From: an uncultured bacterium
GTDB taxonomy: Bacteria; Cyanobacteriota; Vampirovibrionia; Gastranaerophilales; Gastranaerophilaceae
DNA length: 64,000 nt
Assembly (NCBI GenBank): GCA_949293185.1
Contig: CASFCQ010000004.1
Location: forward strand, 1 to 64,000
Direction of reading: 5' to 3'
Part shown: positions 1 through 7,906 of the stretch, one piece after another
Position numbering within the stretch: the stretch's first letter is position 1
Layout of the letters: each line of letters opens with the position of its first letter
Program-made: the position numbers and the translations under genes
The notes under the pieces: model-generated
What the model saw: the letters and a program-made list of their open reading frames with translations, nothing else
What the model was told of the DNA's origin: nothing
Database searches by the model: none

Positions 1-415
1 ATATAACTTTGAGTTCTTTAACGGAGGAATGATATTACAGCCCAGTATGTTGATATCATATACATTCGTTAATACATTTGATTACACAAACGGAGCAGGC
101 GTAAGAATCGAGAGTGACCCTATGCACGCAATCCAGTTAGCTCCCGGAATAAAACTCATAGGAAACACAAAGAACGGCTGGCAGCCATACATAGGTGTAA
201 GCATGATATGGAATCTGCTTGATGAATCCAAGGTAACAGCCGACAGTGTAAGATTACCCGAAATGAGCATAAAACCGTATGTTCAATACGGAGTAGGATT
301 ACAAAAACGAGTGAATAATAAATTCCTTGCATTTTGTCAGGCGATGATACACAACGGAGGACGAAACGGTGTGTCACTCTCCGCAGGATTAAGATGGAAA
401 GTAGGAAGAGAATAA
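1..415 (+). CDS. Autotransporter-type outer-membrane beta-barrel protein, C-terminal part (5' truncated by window)
   Basis: The reading frame is open from base 2 with no start codon that has a ribosome site, so this is the C-terminal end of a longer protein. About 138 residues are visible. They show alternating polar/hydrophobic strands with aromatic belts, such as MLISYTFVNTFDY, WQPYIGVSMIWNLL, IKPYVQYGVGLQK and VSLSAGLRWKVG, typical of the last strands of an autotransporter beta-domain. A glycine-rich turn precedes the final strand. The barrel would sit in the outer membrane and display an upstream passenger. The passenger cannot be seen, so its role is unknown. The barrel assignment is by pattern only. 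Confidence 0.7.
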   Translation, partial: YNFEFFNGGMILQPSMLISYTFVNTFDYTNGAGVRIESDPMHAIQLAPGIKLIGNTKNGWQPYIGVSMIWNLLDESKVTADSVRLPEMSIKPYVQYGVGLQKRVNNKFLAFCQAMIHNGGRNGVSLSAGLRWKVGRE

Positions 416-803
416 GAAAGAATAAAAGAATATAAATGTAGTGTTGGGCTGAAAGCCCAACCTACAACTGGACGTCATCCTGAATTTATTTCAGGATCTT
501 ACCGGTGATAAATGATTGCCAAGAACATTGGTCAGATTCTGAACACACATAATCATCGCAACCCCGCAAAGATTAACGCTTCAGAATGACTACTTACTAC
601 CTACTTCACAATAGATTCTTGCTTGAGTCGTAGGCAAGCCAGTGGCGAGCCGTACGAATCAGGATACTCGCAGAGTACGGCTAAAGCCTCAGAATGACGC
701 CCTGAAAATGCATCAGAATGACGCATAGAAAAAGCCTCAAAATGACGAATAAAGCAATAACCAACTACTCAAAGACAGTTTTGCCGGATTCGTTATATTT
801 CGG
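416..803. repeat. Gene-free spacer with REP-like palindromes and repeated TCAGAATGACG units
   Basis: No gene is seen here. The stretch holds a perfect hairpin GTTGGGCT-GAA-AGCCCAAC (443-461), then a second palindrome with arms ATCCTGAA/TTCAGGAT near 477-500. A unit of the form GC(C/A/T)TC(A)GAATGACG recurs at 578-590, 686-699, 710-723 and, with one change, 734-747. Such short palindromes and GTCAT(T/C)CTGA units resemble intergenic REP-type repeats known in many bacteria. Several units here suggest accumulation between two gene ends. No terminator with a T-run was identified for either neighbour. Confidence 0.6.
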
Positions 804-3734
804 TTAGCTGAGATTCATATTGTCCAATGTATTCTGGCTGGCAAGGATTGAAGTTATCGAGTTTGAGTTAAATATATAATTTGCGGCATTTAATATATCC
901 TGCGGGGTTATTTCATCAATAAGTTTAAGGTTGTTGTTTACTGCATTAATACCGAGAACATTATCCTTGGCTGAATTCAGTACAACCGTCTGCGAAGCGG
1001 AAGATTCCAGAGAATTAAGAATTTGCGTTTTTACTCTCAATTTTGCCGCATCAAGTTCTTCCTGCGGTACAAGCTGAGTTTTTAAAAGCTCTATATGTTT
1101 TTTAAAGCCTTCTAATGATTTTTTTACGTTGTCATATTGCTGAATATTTTCCGACGGATTGTCTGTTGTTGTTTTAATGCTTAATGCCATAACACCGGTA
1201 TTGCCTACAAAATCAATATTTGACTCTACTCTGTAAGCAAGTTTTTGAGTTTCTCTAAGATCATTAAACAGTCTAGATGAGGCGCTTCCTCCAAGGATTG
1301 TATTTAAAAGTGCGAATACAGCCTGATCTTTAGGATTGTAGTTAGTTTTGAATTTAAAATACTGTACAATATCAGCCTGATTTCTGGGCTGCGCTTTTGT
1401 TATGATTTCATTTTTTGCAATTGGTTCAAATGACCGGAAAACATCCGTGTTAAAAGGTTTGAAAACTCCCATGTCAGTTGAAAGTTTTGTGGTAACAGTT
1501 TGTTCAAGGTTCTGTATTTTATTGAAAGGAGCTGTAAAAACACCTTTTGCCTCTGCGTTTTGTTTTATGTAGTTATAGAATCCCTGAATATCTGCAAGCG
1601 TTGTTGTATCAATGGATTGCAGAATCTCTTCTTTTGTCGCATATTCATTCAAATTGGGGAACATCTTTTTTAAGGCGGAGTCTGATGCTGACTCGTCAAG
1701 ATTCATCACGGCTTCTCTGACTAAATTTTTTGCATAAGTTAATGCGGACTCGTTAAACCTCGGCTGGTTGAACACTTCTTTTATTAAATCCAATGTATAG
1801 CCTGTATCCGAAGCAAGCGCCTCAAATGAAGCGTTCATTGAACGAAAATCAGTATCGAATTTTAAGGTTATACCGGATTTATGTACATTTTTGTAAAACT
1901 GTTCGTAGTTTTTGGTTTTAGAACCTTCATTCAAGAGTACTGCAAGAATAGCCGGTACTGCCGGTTTTACATCAGCAGGGGCTGTTGTCTGCAGAGTTAT
2001 TTGTCCTGTTGCAATATCTGATTTGTTGGGATTGAGTACAAGTTCCATATTATTGGCAAGACGGTATTGCTTAATTTGTGACATATCAAGCATTTTGTCT
2101 TCCAAGCGACCTTTAAAAGAGGTGACGGGGATTTTGTTGGCATTTTTTATGTTGTTTGATGCTGTTTTGGGATTTGAGTTTACTTTTTGATAGTTTTCAA
2201 AAATTTGTTCATCGCTCTGACTTTGCGGATGTACTATGGTCAGCGAGGCTTTATTGAGGTCAAGATATTTTTTTGCAAAATTGCTGACATCTTCGCTTGT
2301 TATGCTGTTTAAAATTTCAAGATAATTTTCAACATAAGCAAGGTCATCATCAAGCATTGCATTGCCCAGCATCATATTTAACATTTGGGAATTTTCGGAA
2401 ATTTTTGAAAATGCCATTGTTAAAATCTTTTTGGCTGTGGTCAATTCCTCTTGTGTAAGCGGGTTTTGCGCAAGGGCTGCGATTTGTTGATAAATCGTTT
2501 TTATTACTTCTTCTGATTTTTGCGGTGTAGATTGGGAGGCAATAAGGATAGTTTTGGGGTCAGTAGGACGGTTGCCAACCCTTTCAATATTCATGAGCGC
2601 TGAGGATTGGATTTTATTAAGCTCCTTGCTTATCCTTGCATTTTTGTAACCCAAAAGTGCGGTCATAAGCACTTCCATTGTAATATTTTCTTTTGTGGAG
2701 TTGTTATTCGGACCTGCAAATCCTAGTGCGGTAATGGTTGATTGCGCTTTAGGCATTTTTATATCTGCACGTACGGGATGCTGTATAGCGTTAAAGTCCT
2801 GATATTTTCTGTTTTTTATATCAGGTGTAATGCTTTTATTAAAATATTTTGCAATTGTATTTATGGCTTCCTGAGCCGGTACTTCTCCTGTCACAACAGT
2901 GGCGCAGTTATCGGGGGTATACCAGAGGTTGTAATAATTTATTGTATCCTGATTGGTTAGTTTGTTTATATTAGAAATAGAGCCTGCAACAAGGTCTTGA
3001 GAAGTCGAGTCTATTTGATAAAGATTTTTAATACATGTAGAAAAGGCAGTATTTTCCGGCTGGTCTCCAACCATGGCAATTTCTTGTGTAACAGGACCTT
3101 TCTCTTTTTCTATCATATCTTCTTTGTGCGAGGGGTATTGAAGCTGTTCTGATTGGAGATATGCGCTTGTGTCAAAGTCTTTATTGCCTAAAAGCTGGGA
3201 AGAAATGTAATAATTTGTCTGGGAAAATCCTGTAGATGCATTTGTCATTGCGCCCATTTTATTGACAATTCTGAAAAAGTCACCGGCGTTTAAGCCTCCG
3301 CTAGGACCGTTAGAACCGTTAAAAGCCATGTGTTCGTTGAAATGACTGATACCTCGTTGCGAATCCTGTTCATTCATTGAACCGACATTGTAATAAGTTT
3401 GCAGAACAGTAGGTCCTTTTTTCTCTAGAATTGCTACTTTTTGACCGTTGGCAAGCTGATATAATTTTGCAGGATTAGAAAAAGCAAGCTTTATGTCTCT
3501 TATATATTTGTATGGCATAGGTGCCTGAGTCAGGGCTTGTGCTTTTAGCGCTTCCACCGCTTTATCCGTTGTTTTAGAATCGTTGCTTGGGATTGCTGTT
3601 CCTGCATTAGGAGACTCAATCTGTGTCGGCACCGTCATTGATGGATTGTTTACGGTGTTGGAAACGTTATTGCGCACATTGCCCGATTCAGGGTTTTGAA
3701 TATAATTCCTAAAATTAAAAACTTCCAGCTTCAT
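804..3734 (-). CDS. M16 family (pitrilysin-like) zinc metallopeptidase
   Basis: A 976-residue protein with two M16 halves. The N-terminal half carries the inverted zinc motif HFNEH (H131, E134, H135), followed by E211 and E218 in EKGPVTQE, which match the accessory and third-ligand glutamates of pitrilysin. The C-terminal half has the usual non-catalytic signature around GGSASSRLFNDLRETQKLAY. Length is normal for a single-chain M16 enzyme. Residues 10-65 are Asn/Ser/Pro-rich and look disordered, and no signal peptide is seen, so a cytoplasmic place is likely. M16 enzymes degrade peptides in a closed chamber. It is not closely linked to other genes: 387 bp separate it from the barrel gene and 164 bp from the rhodanese gene. 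Confidence 0.9.
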   Translation of the reverse strand: MKLEVFNFRNYIQNPESGNVRNNVSNTVNNPSMTVPTQIESPNAGTAIPSNDSKTTDKAVEALKAQALTQAPMPYKYIRDIKLAFSNPAKLYQLANGQKVAILEKKGPTVLQTYYNVGSMNEQDSQRGISHFNEHMAFNGSNGPSGGLNAGDFFRIVNKMGAMTNASTGFSQTNYYISSQLLGNKDFDTSAYLQSEQLQYPSHKEDMIEKEKGPVTQEIAMVGDQPENTAFSTCIKNLYQIDSTSQDLVAGSISNINKLTNQDTINYYNLWYTPDNCATVVTGEVPAQEAINTIAKYFNKSITPDIKNRKYQDFNAIQHPVRADIKMPKAQSTITALGFAGPNNNSTKENITMEVLMTALLGYKNARISKELNKIQSSALMNIERVGNRPTDPKTILIASQSTPQKSEEVIKTIYQQIAALAQNPLTQEELTTAKKILTMAFSKISENSQMLNMMLGNAMLDDDLAYVENYLEILNSITSEDVSNFAKKYLDLNKASLTIVHPQSQSDEQIFENYQKVNSNPKTASNNIKNANKIPVTSFKGRLEDKMLDMSQIKQYRLANNMELVLNPNKSDIATGQITLQTTAPADVKPAVPAILAVLLNEGSKTKNYEQFYKNVHKSGITLKFDTDFRSMNASFEALASDTGYTLDLIKEVFNQPRFNESALTYAKNLVREAVMNLDESASDSALKKMFPNLNEYATKEEILQSIDTTTLADIQGFYNYIKQNAEAKGVFTAPFNKIQNLEQTVTTKLSTDMGVFKPFNTDVFRSFEPIAKNEIITKAQPRNQADIVQYFKFKTNYNPKDQAVFALLNTILGGSASSRLFNDLRETQKLAYRVESNIDFVGNTGVMALSIKTTTDNPSENIQQYDNVKKSLEGFKKHIELLKTQLVPQEELDAAKLRVKTQILNSLESSASQTVVLNSAKDNVLGINAVNNNLKLIDEITPQDILNAANYIFNSNSITSILASQNTLDNMNLS

Positions 3735-3831
3735 AAAGTTTTTCTGCTTCCTTGGTTTTTATAAAACGGCTAAAGTGAAAAATTTACCAATTTTTTTATT
3801 CTGTTTTATAAATCTTAACAAAAAAGCAAGC

Positions 3832-3860
3832 AAAAAGACAGAAGTCTATAAACCTCTGTC
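3832..3860 (-). terminator. Rho-independent terminator of the rhodanese gene
   Basis: On the minus strand, 39 nt after the rhodanese stop, GACAGAGGT pairs with ACTTCTGTC (9 bp, one G-U) around the loop TTATAG, and five T follow. This is a textbook intrinsic terminator. Confidence 0.8.
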
Positions 3861-3898
3861 CCTCTGTAAATTTTAAGAATCTATTTAGTTAAACAAAC

Positions 3899-4312
3899 TT
3901 ATCCCGGAAAATCAGTAGCATCGTCTTCGATAATTTCAAAGTCCCGTTTTTTCCAGCCTTTGAATCCGCCGACAAGTTCCATTACGGGATATCCTTTATC
4001 TGTAAGTATATAGGCTGCTTTTTTGCTTCTCTGACACAACAGCGAGTAGCTGTAAACTATATTAACCTTATCTTTGGAAAATTTTACAAGCTGGTCTTCA
4101 AGCTGTTTAAACGGTATATGTGTGGCATAAGGTATGTGTCCTTTTACATAATCATCGTAATCTCTTACATCAAACAGGTTGAAATCTTCAAGATGTTTTT
4201 CTTTTAATTTCATCAATCTGTCCGGTCCTATTGTATATGCAATCTGGTCAAGAAAATAGTTGCGTGCTTTGTGTGTATCTTTTACAGCGTTTAAAAATTC
4301 TTTGTCGTCCAT
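3899..4312 (-). CDS. Single-domain rhodanese-like sulfurtransferase
   Basis: A 137-residue protein. The FDVRDYDDYVKGHIPYATHI stretch (about 47-66) is the rhodanese entry motif, and the active-site loop holds Cys93 in LLCQRSKKAA, so persulfide chemistry is possible. About 40 N-terminal residues form an extra helical region before the domain. There is no signal peptide, so it should be cytoplasmic. The start at 4312 has a GGGAG ribosome site. That site lies inside a long hairpin (4315-4368), suggesting controlled translation. The physiological sulfur acceptor cannot be told from sequence. Confidence 0.85.
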   Translation of the reverse strand: MDDKEFLNAVKDTHKARNYFLDQIAYTIGPDRLMKLKEKHLEDFNLFDVRDYDDYVKGHIPYATHIPFKQLEDQLVKFSKDKVNIVYSYSLLCQRSKKAAYILTDKGYPVMELVGGFKGWKKRDFEIIEDDATDFPG

Positions 4313-4314
4313 GT

Positions 4315-4368
4315 GATACTCCCTATTTAAGTTAAATTTTGGATGAATTTAACTTAAAGGAAAGTATC
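4315..4368 (-). promoter_or_regulatory. Long leader hairpin covering the ribosome site of the rhodanese gene
   Basis: A perfect 13-bp stem (4326-4338 with 4346-4358) around a 7-nt loop is extended by an outer imperfect stem (4315-4323 with 4359-4368). On the minus strand the outer stem contains the GGGAG that precedes the ATG at 4312. No T-run follows, so it is not a simple terminator for the upstream TPR gene. It could be an operator, a thermosensor-like switch or a protein-binding leader; this is inference. Confidence 0.5.
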
Positions 4369-4412
4369 AGGATTTACATTGAACAGTGCGGCTAGCCAGC
4401 GTGTCGCAAATA

Positions 4413-5012
4413 TCAAAATCTTTCTTTATTTTGCTTTTCGATGAAGCTTTTAACTCCTGCCGTGATAATAAGATCTGGTTCTGTATAGACAAATTCGTAT
4501 AATTTCGCCATGCCTGCATCGTTTTTGCCCTGTTCAATTAAAATCAGCCCCTGCATAACAAGTCCGATAGGGTTAATTAGAGTATCACGTTTCCAGCGTT
4601 TTAGCTGTGTGTCTAAGATTCCTAGTCTTTTATAAACTACTGCAAGATCCTGATAATAATTAAAATTCATCGGGTTAAGTTTTACTGCTCTTTGCAAAGT
4701 ATCCTGAGCAAGAGCAGGATAACCTATTTTCATATAGCAGTTGGCAAGGTTTGCATAATACACGGCGCTTGCCTGAGTGTCAGGGTCAAGCAAAACAGCC
4801 ATTTGAAACTCCTTAATAGCGGCAGCGTAGTATCTGTCTTGCATATAGATTACACCGCGGTTATTGTGATTGACCGCATTTTTTTGGGCATCAATAGACA
4901 CGACGCCGTATTTTGTCGGTACGGCTGTGGCAGCGGCAGACGATATAAATAAAAAACATATTACTGTTAAAATCTTAGCGAAGTACAATTTCCATACCTT
5001 CTTTTGGAACAA
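4413..5012 (-). CDS. Exported TPR-repeat protein
   Basis: A 199-residue protein with a cleavable-type signal peptide (LYFAKILTVICFLFISSA, cut near AAATA). Three or so tetratricopeptide repeats follow at about 48-150 (NNRGVIYMQDRYYAAAIKEF, YYANLANCYMKIGYPALAQD, YYQDLAVVYKRLGILDTQ). It should act in the periplasm as a protein-protein scaffold. The ATG start overlaps the end of the MBL gene by 38 bp. A TTG eight codons downstream has a better ribosome site (AAGAAGG) and would leave a 14-bp overlap, so the true start may be there. Translational coupling to the MBL gene is likely. The partner is unknown. Confidence 0.8.
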   Translation of the reverse strand: MFQKKVWKLYFAKILTVICFLFISSAAATAVPTKYGVVSIDAQKNAVNHNNRGVIYMQDRYYAAAIKEFQMAVLLDPDTQASAVYYANLANCYMKIGYPALAQDTLQRAVKLNPMNFNYYQDLAVVYKRLGILDTQLKRWKRDTLINPIGLVMQGLILIEQGKNDAGMAKLYEFVYTEPDLIITAGVKSFIEKQNKERF

Positions 5013-5910
5013 TGCAATTTTTACAACTATTAGTATAATGTTTTTCTATCTCATGTAAAAATTCATCATTGTAATTAGGATCAAAATGGAAAAATACAAG
5101 ATTTTCTGCCTTGGATTGCTTATATGTATCGAGCGCCATATCAAAAGTCGAATGTCCGTACCCCTGTTTAGGGGCACAGGTATTCAGATATTCTTCTGTC
5201 GTATACTGGGAATCATGGATAAGCAGATTTGTATTTCTGGCAAATAGGGCAAGCTTTTGATCCGCACCGATATACCCTTCTGTGTCTGTTGCATAAACAA
5301 GAGATTTGTCTTTGTATGCAATTTTGTAAATCATAACGCCTTCTTTAGGATGTGAGTTGGATTTTAAGCAGCTTATGACAACTTCTTCGTCCTGAGGCTG
5401 TGCGTCTTCTTCTTTTTCTATTTTTATCATATCCGGAGTGTTATCATTTTCATCAAGAATAAGAGCATAGCTGTCATTTATATCGTAAAAACTCAGTTTG
5501 GCATTTATTTCATTAAGCCCGAGAGGAAAAGACTTTTCAAAAACAAGCTGTGAAATTACATTATCAAGACCTTCTTCGTATGCGGAAAAACCGACAATAT
5601 TTATATTAGAGTCCTTTTGATGAACCGGTTTAAAAAACGGAAGTCCCATAATATGGTCATTGTGCAGGTGGCTTAAAAGTATGGTGGCGTTTATCGGTTC
5701 TTTATGAGCCTGGGCAATTTGTTCCTGCATAAGTTCATTGCCGCAGTTTATTATACCTGTGCCTGCGTCGAGAATAATAAGGTGGTTGTTAACATGTACT
5801 TCAACACAGGCAGTGTTGCCGCCGTATTCAAGAAAATTTCTTTCGGGTTTCGGGTGGCTGCCGCGTACTCCTCTAAATTTGACTATGAATTTATCTTTTG
5901 AATCTATCAT
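4975..5910 (-). CDS. MBL-fold metallo-hydrolase (COG1235-like, cyclic-nucleotide phosphodiesterase-like)
   Basis: A 311-residue cytoplasmic protein. It opens with the family signature RGVRGSHPKPERNFLEYGGN and has the metal motif HLHNDH at 81-86. Downstream candidates for further ligands are D209 in YATDTEGYIG, H236 in LIHDSQYT and H279 in FFHFDP. The RGS-x-P...YGGNT start is typical of a subgroup annotated as phosphodiesterase-like or PhnP-like MBL proteins, often linked to signalling. A low-complexity acidic insert (EKEEDAQPQDEEV) lies near 155-170. It sits between a metallophosphoesterase gene and a TPR gene on the same strand. The substrate is unknown. Confidence 0.8.
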   Translation of the reverse strand: MIDSKDKFIVKFRGVRGSHPKPERNFLEYGGNTACVEVHVNNHLIILDAGTGIINCGNELMQEQIAQAHKEPINATILLSHLHNDHIMGLPFFKPVHQKDSNINIVGFSAYEEGLDNVISQLVFEKSFPLGLNEINAKLSFYDINDSYALILDENDNTPDMIKIEKEEDAQPQDEEVVISCLKSNSHPKEGVMIYKIAYKDKSLVYATDTEGYIGADQKLALFARNTNLLIHDSQYTTEEYLNTCAPKQGYGHSTFDMALDTYKQSKAENLVFFHFDPNYNDEFLHEIEKHYTNSCKNCIVPKEGMEIVLR

Positions 5911-5991
5911 TTGTAAACTCCTGTTTTTGTATAGTCAATTACGCAATTAAGTGGTTTTTAAGCAGAAAACCCGCCATAAACCTATTTTACA

Positions 5992-6996
5992 CTATTTTTG
6001 CATAATAACAACCGTATTATGGTCAGAGTCTTCACCTTTTAAAGTCGAAGCCGAAAAGGTCATTAATTTTGCTTTTTTTTGAACATCCTTAAGTCTTGTT
6101 TCTCTAAAATCAAAAGTGAATATAACTTTGTCTTTAAGGTTGTTTACAGTAATTATGCGAAAAGCGTTAGGATATGTAACAAGAGAGGGGGTGCTCACAT
6201 GCAGTATATTTCCGTTTTTATAAATCTTAGCCGCATGATAGTGACCGGTAAAAACAGCCATTGGCATATCATATTTGTCTAATATTTTTTGCATATCCTG
6301 AGCATTTATTATACGGTGATGAAAACTCGGATAAGGTTCTTGCAAAGGGTGGTGCATAAAGATTAATGGAATTTGCTGCTGAATTTTAGCTTTTGAAAGT
6401 TCTGTGTCCAGCCAATCCAGCTGTTCTTTCGGTAACTCTCCGTTTGAAGTTATTCTTGTATCAATTGTGGGATCTAAGACTATAGCCCTGTATCCGGTTT
6501 TAGGGATAAATGAATAATACGGGGAGTTAGATTTTATATTTTGGTTTCGCTCTTTAACATATTCAAAGTATTTGTCTTTTGTAAAGGTTGTACCAACAGC
6601 AGCATCATGATTTCCGAACGCAAAATACCACGGAGCATTCAGGCGGTTCAGTTGTTTGCAGGCTTTTTCAACAAGTTCTTTTCTTGGTTTGTCAACAAGG
6701 TCGCCTGTTTCTATAACAAAGTCTATATTCGGGGTTTCGTTAATCTGTTCGATTGCATCTTCAAAAAGATCCTGCGAACTTGCCAGAACTTTGTAGCTTG
6801 TATCCACATTTTTGTTAGATAAATGTACATCTGATATTTGCGCAAATTTTAGAGTCTGTGCAAACGAGAATGTGTTAACTCCAAAATAAATTACTACAGC
6901 AAGAATCAGGCAAAAAAATATTTTACCGAAAAAATTGTTTTTCTTTTGTTTTGATCTTCTGTTATTTTTCATATTTTTCCGAGTTTTCTTAGGCAT
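5992..6996 (-). CDS. Membrane-anchored or exported calcineurin-like metallophosphoesterase
   Basis: A 334-residue protein. A very basic N-terminus is followed by one hydrophobic segment (IFFCLILAVVIYFGVNTF, about 26-43), an anchor or signal. The catalytic set of the class is complete: D-x-H at D56/H58 (ISDVHL), GD in ETGDLVD, GNHD in FAFGNHDAAV, the histidine in FMHHPL and GHYH in FTGHYHAAK. This arrangement resembles class III cyclic-nucleotide phosphodiesterases such as CpdA. The start has an AGGAG site, and the gene begins 9 bp after tlyA, so the two are likely cotranscribed. The active site should face the periplasm. Confidence 0.85.
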   Translation of the reverse strand: MPKKTRKNMKNNRRSKQKKNNFFGKIFFCLILAVVIYFGVNTFSFAQTLKFAQISDVHLSNKNVDTSYKVLASSQDLFEDAIEQINETPNIDFVIETGDLVDKPRKELVEKACKQLNRLNAPWYFAFGNHDAAVGTTFTKDKYFEYVKERNQNIKSNSPYYSFIPKTGYRAIVLDPTIDTRITSNGELPKEQLDWLDTELSKAKIQQQIPLIFMHHPLQEPYPSFHHRIINAQDMQKILDKYDMPMAVFTGHYHAAKIYKNGNILHVSTPSLVTYPNAFRIITVNNLKDKVIFTFDFRETRLKDVQKKAKLMTFSASTLKGEDSDHNTVVIMQK

Positions 6997-7005
6997 AGTG
7001 TTCTC

Positions 7006-7824
7006 CTAGAAGTCATTTGAATTAGCTTCTTCAACAATTTTATTTATTAAATCTTCGTCAAAATCAGTCTTGTGGTTAACCAGCTGCACAAGATATTCTA
7101 TGTTGCCTGCAGGTCCTTTTATCGGCGAAAAAGTCAGCTGTAAAGGATATAGACCAATATTTTTTGCATATTCAATAACATCTGTTATTACTTTTATATG
7201 TGTTGACTTTTCTCTTACTACACCGTTTTTGCCTACAAGTTCCTTACCTGCTTCAAATTGTGGTTTTATAAGCGAAACTATTTCCTGTTTATCAGGGAGC
7301 ATCAGTTTTTTTATGTTATCAAGAACTTTTGTTATTGAAATAAACGACAGGTCCATTGCGCAAAAGTCAGGCAAAATATCGTTTTCATCATAGATTTCTG
7401 ACGGGGCACAGTTTTTTATATTAGTTCTTTCAACAACTTTTACTCTATTGTCGTTTCTCAATTTCCAGGCAAGCTGACCGTATCCGACATCTACTGCATA
7501 AACTTTTTTAGCATTGTTTTGCAGCATACAATCAGTAAAACCGCCTGTGGAAGCACCTGCATCGAGGCAGATTCTGTCAGAAAGGTCAATATTGAATGCT
7601 TTAACTGATTTATCCAGTTTGAGTCCGCCTCTTGAAACAAACGGCAGAGATTTTATTTCTATCTTTGTTGTTTCTTTAAGTTCAAGCTGATAGCCGGATT
7701 TTGTAATGACTTCATCGTTAATTTTGACGTCGCCAGCCATTATTGCACCCTGAGCTTTGCTTTTTGTTTCAAAAAAGCCTTTATCTACAAGTATTTTATC
7801 TAAGCGTTCTTTGTTTTTTGCCAT
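7006..7824 (-). CDS. tlyA: TlyA-family rRNA 2'-O-methyltransferase
   Basis: 272 residues: an S4 RNA-binding domain at the N-terminus (RLDKILVDKGFFETKSKAQG through VKINDEVITKSGY), then an FtsJ/RrmJ-type methyltransferase domain. The SAM-binding motif is LDAGASTGGFTDCML, and VDVGYGQLAWKLR is typical of TlyA. The enzyme methylates ribose positions in 16S and/or 23S rRNA. The ATG at 7824 has no ribosome site. A CATAAT box (7831-7836) ends 6 nt before it, so a leaderless start is possible, although dnaE on the same strand ends 82 bp upstream and read-through may contribute. Confidence 0.93.
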   Translation of the reverse strand: MAKNKERLDKILVDKGFFETKSKAQGAIMAGDVKINDEVITKSGYQLELKETTKIEIKSLPFVSRGGLKLDKSVKAFNIDLSDRICLDAGASTGGFTDCMLQNNAKKVYAVDVGYGQLAWKLRNDNRVKVVERTNIKNCAPSEIYDENDILPDFCAMDLSFISITKVLDNIKKLMLPDKQEIVSLIKPQFEAGKELVGKNGVVREKSTHIKVITDVIEYAKNIGLYPLQLTFSPIKGPAGNIEYLVQLVNHKTDFDEDLINKIVEEANSNDF

Positions 7825-7906
7825 AAGTTTATTATGGCATGAACAGGGAAAAGTTTATATGCAACCTTTCGTCCGTGACTCGCAACTGCACTCAGGCATT
7901 TTAGAT

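Noticed and set aside
416-803. Small protein gene in the REP-like spacer
   Set aside because: No frame has both a start with a ribosome site and plausible coding bias.
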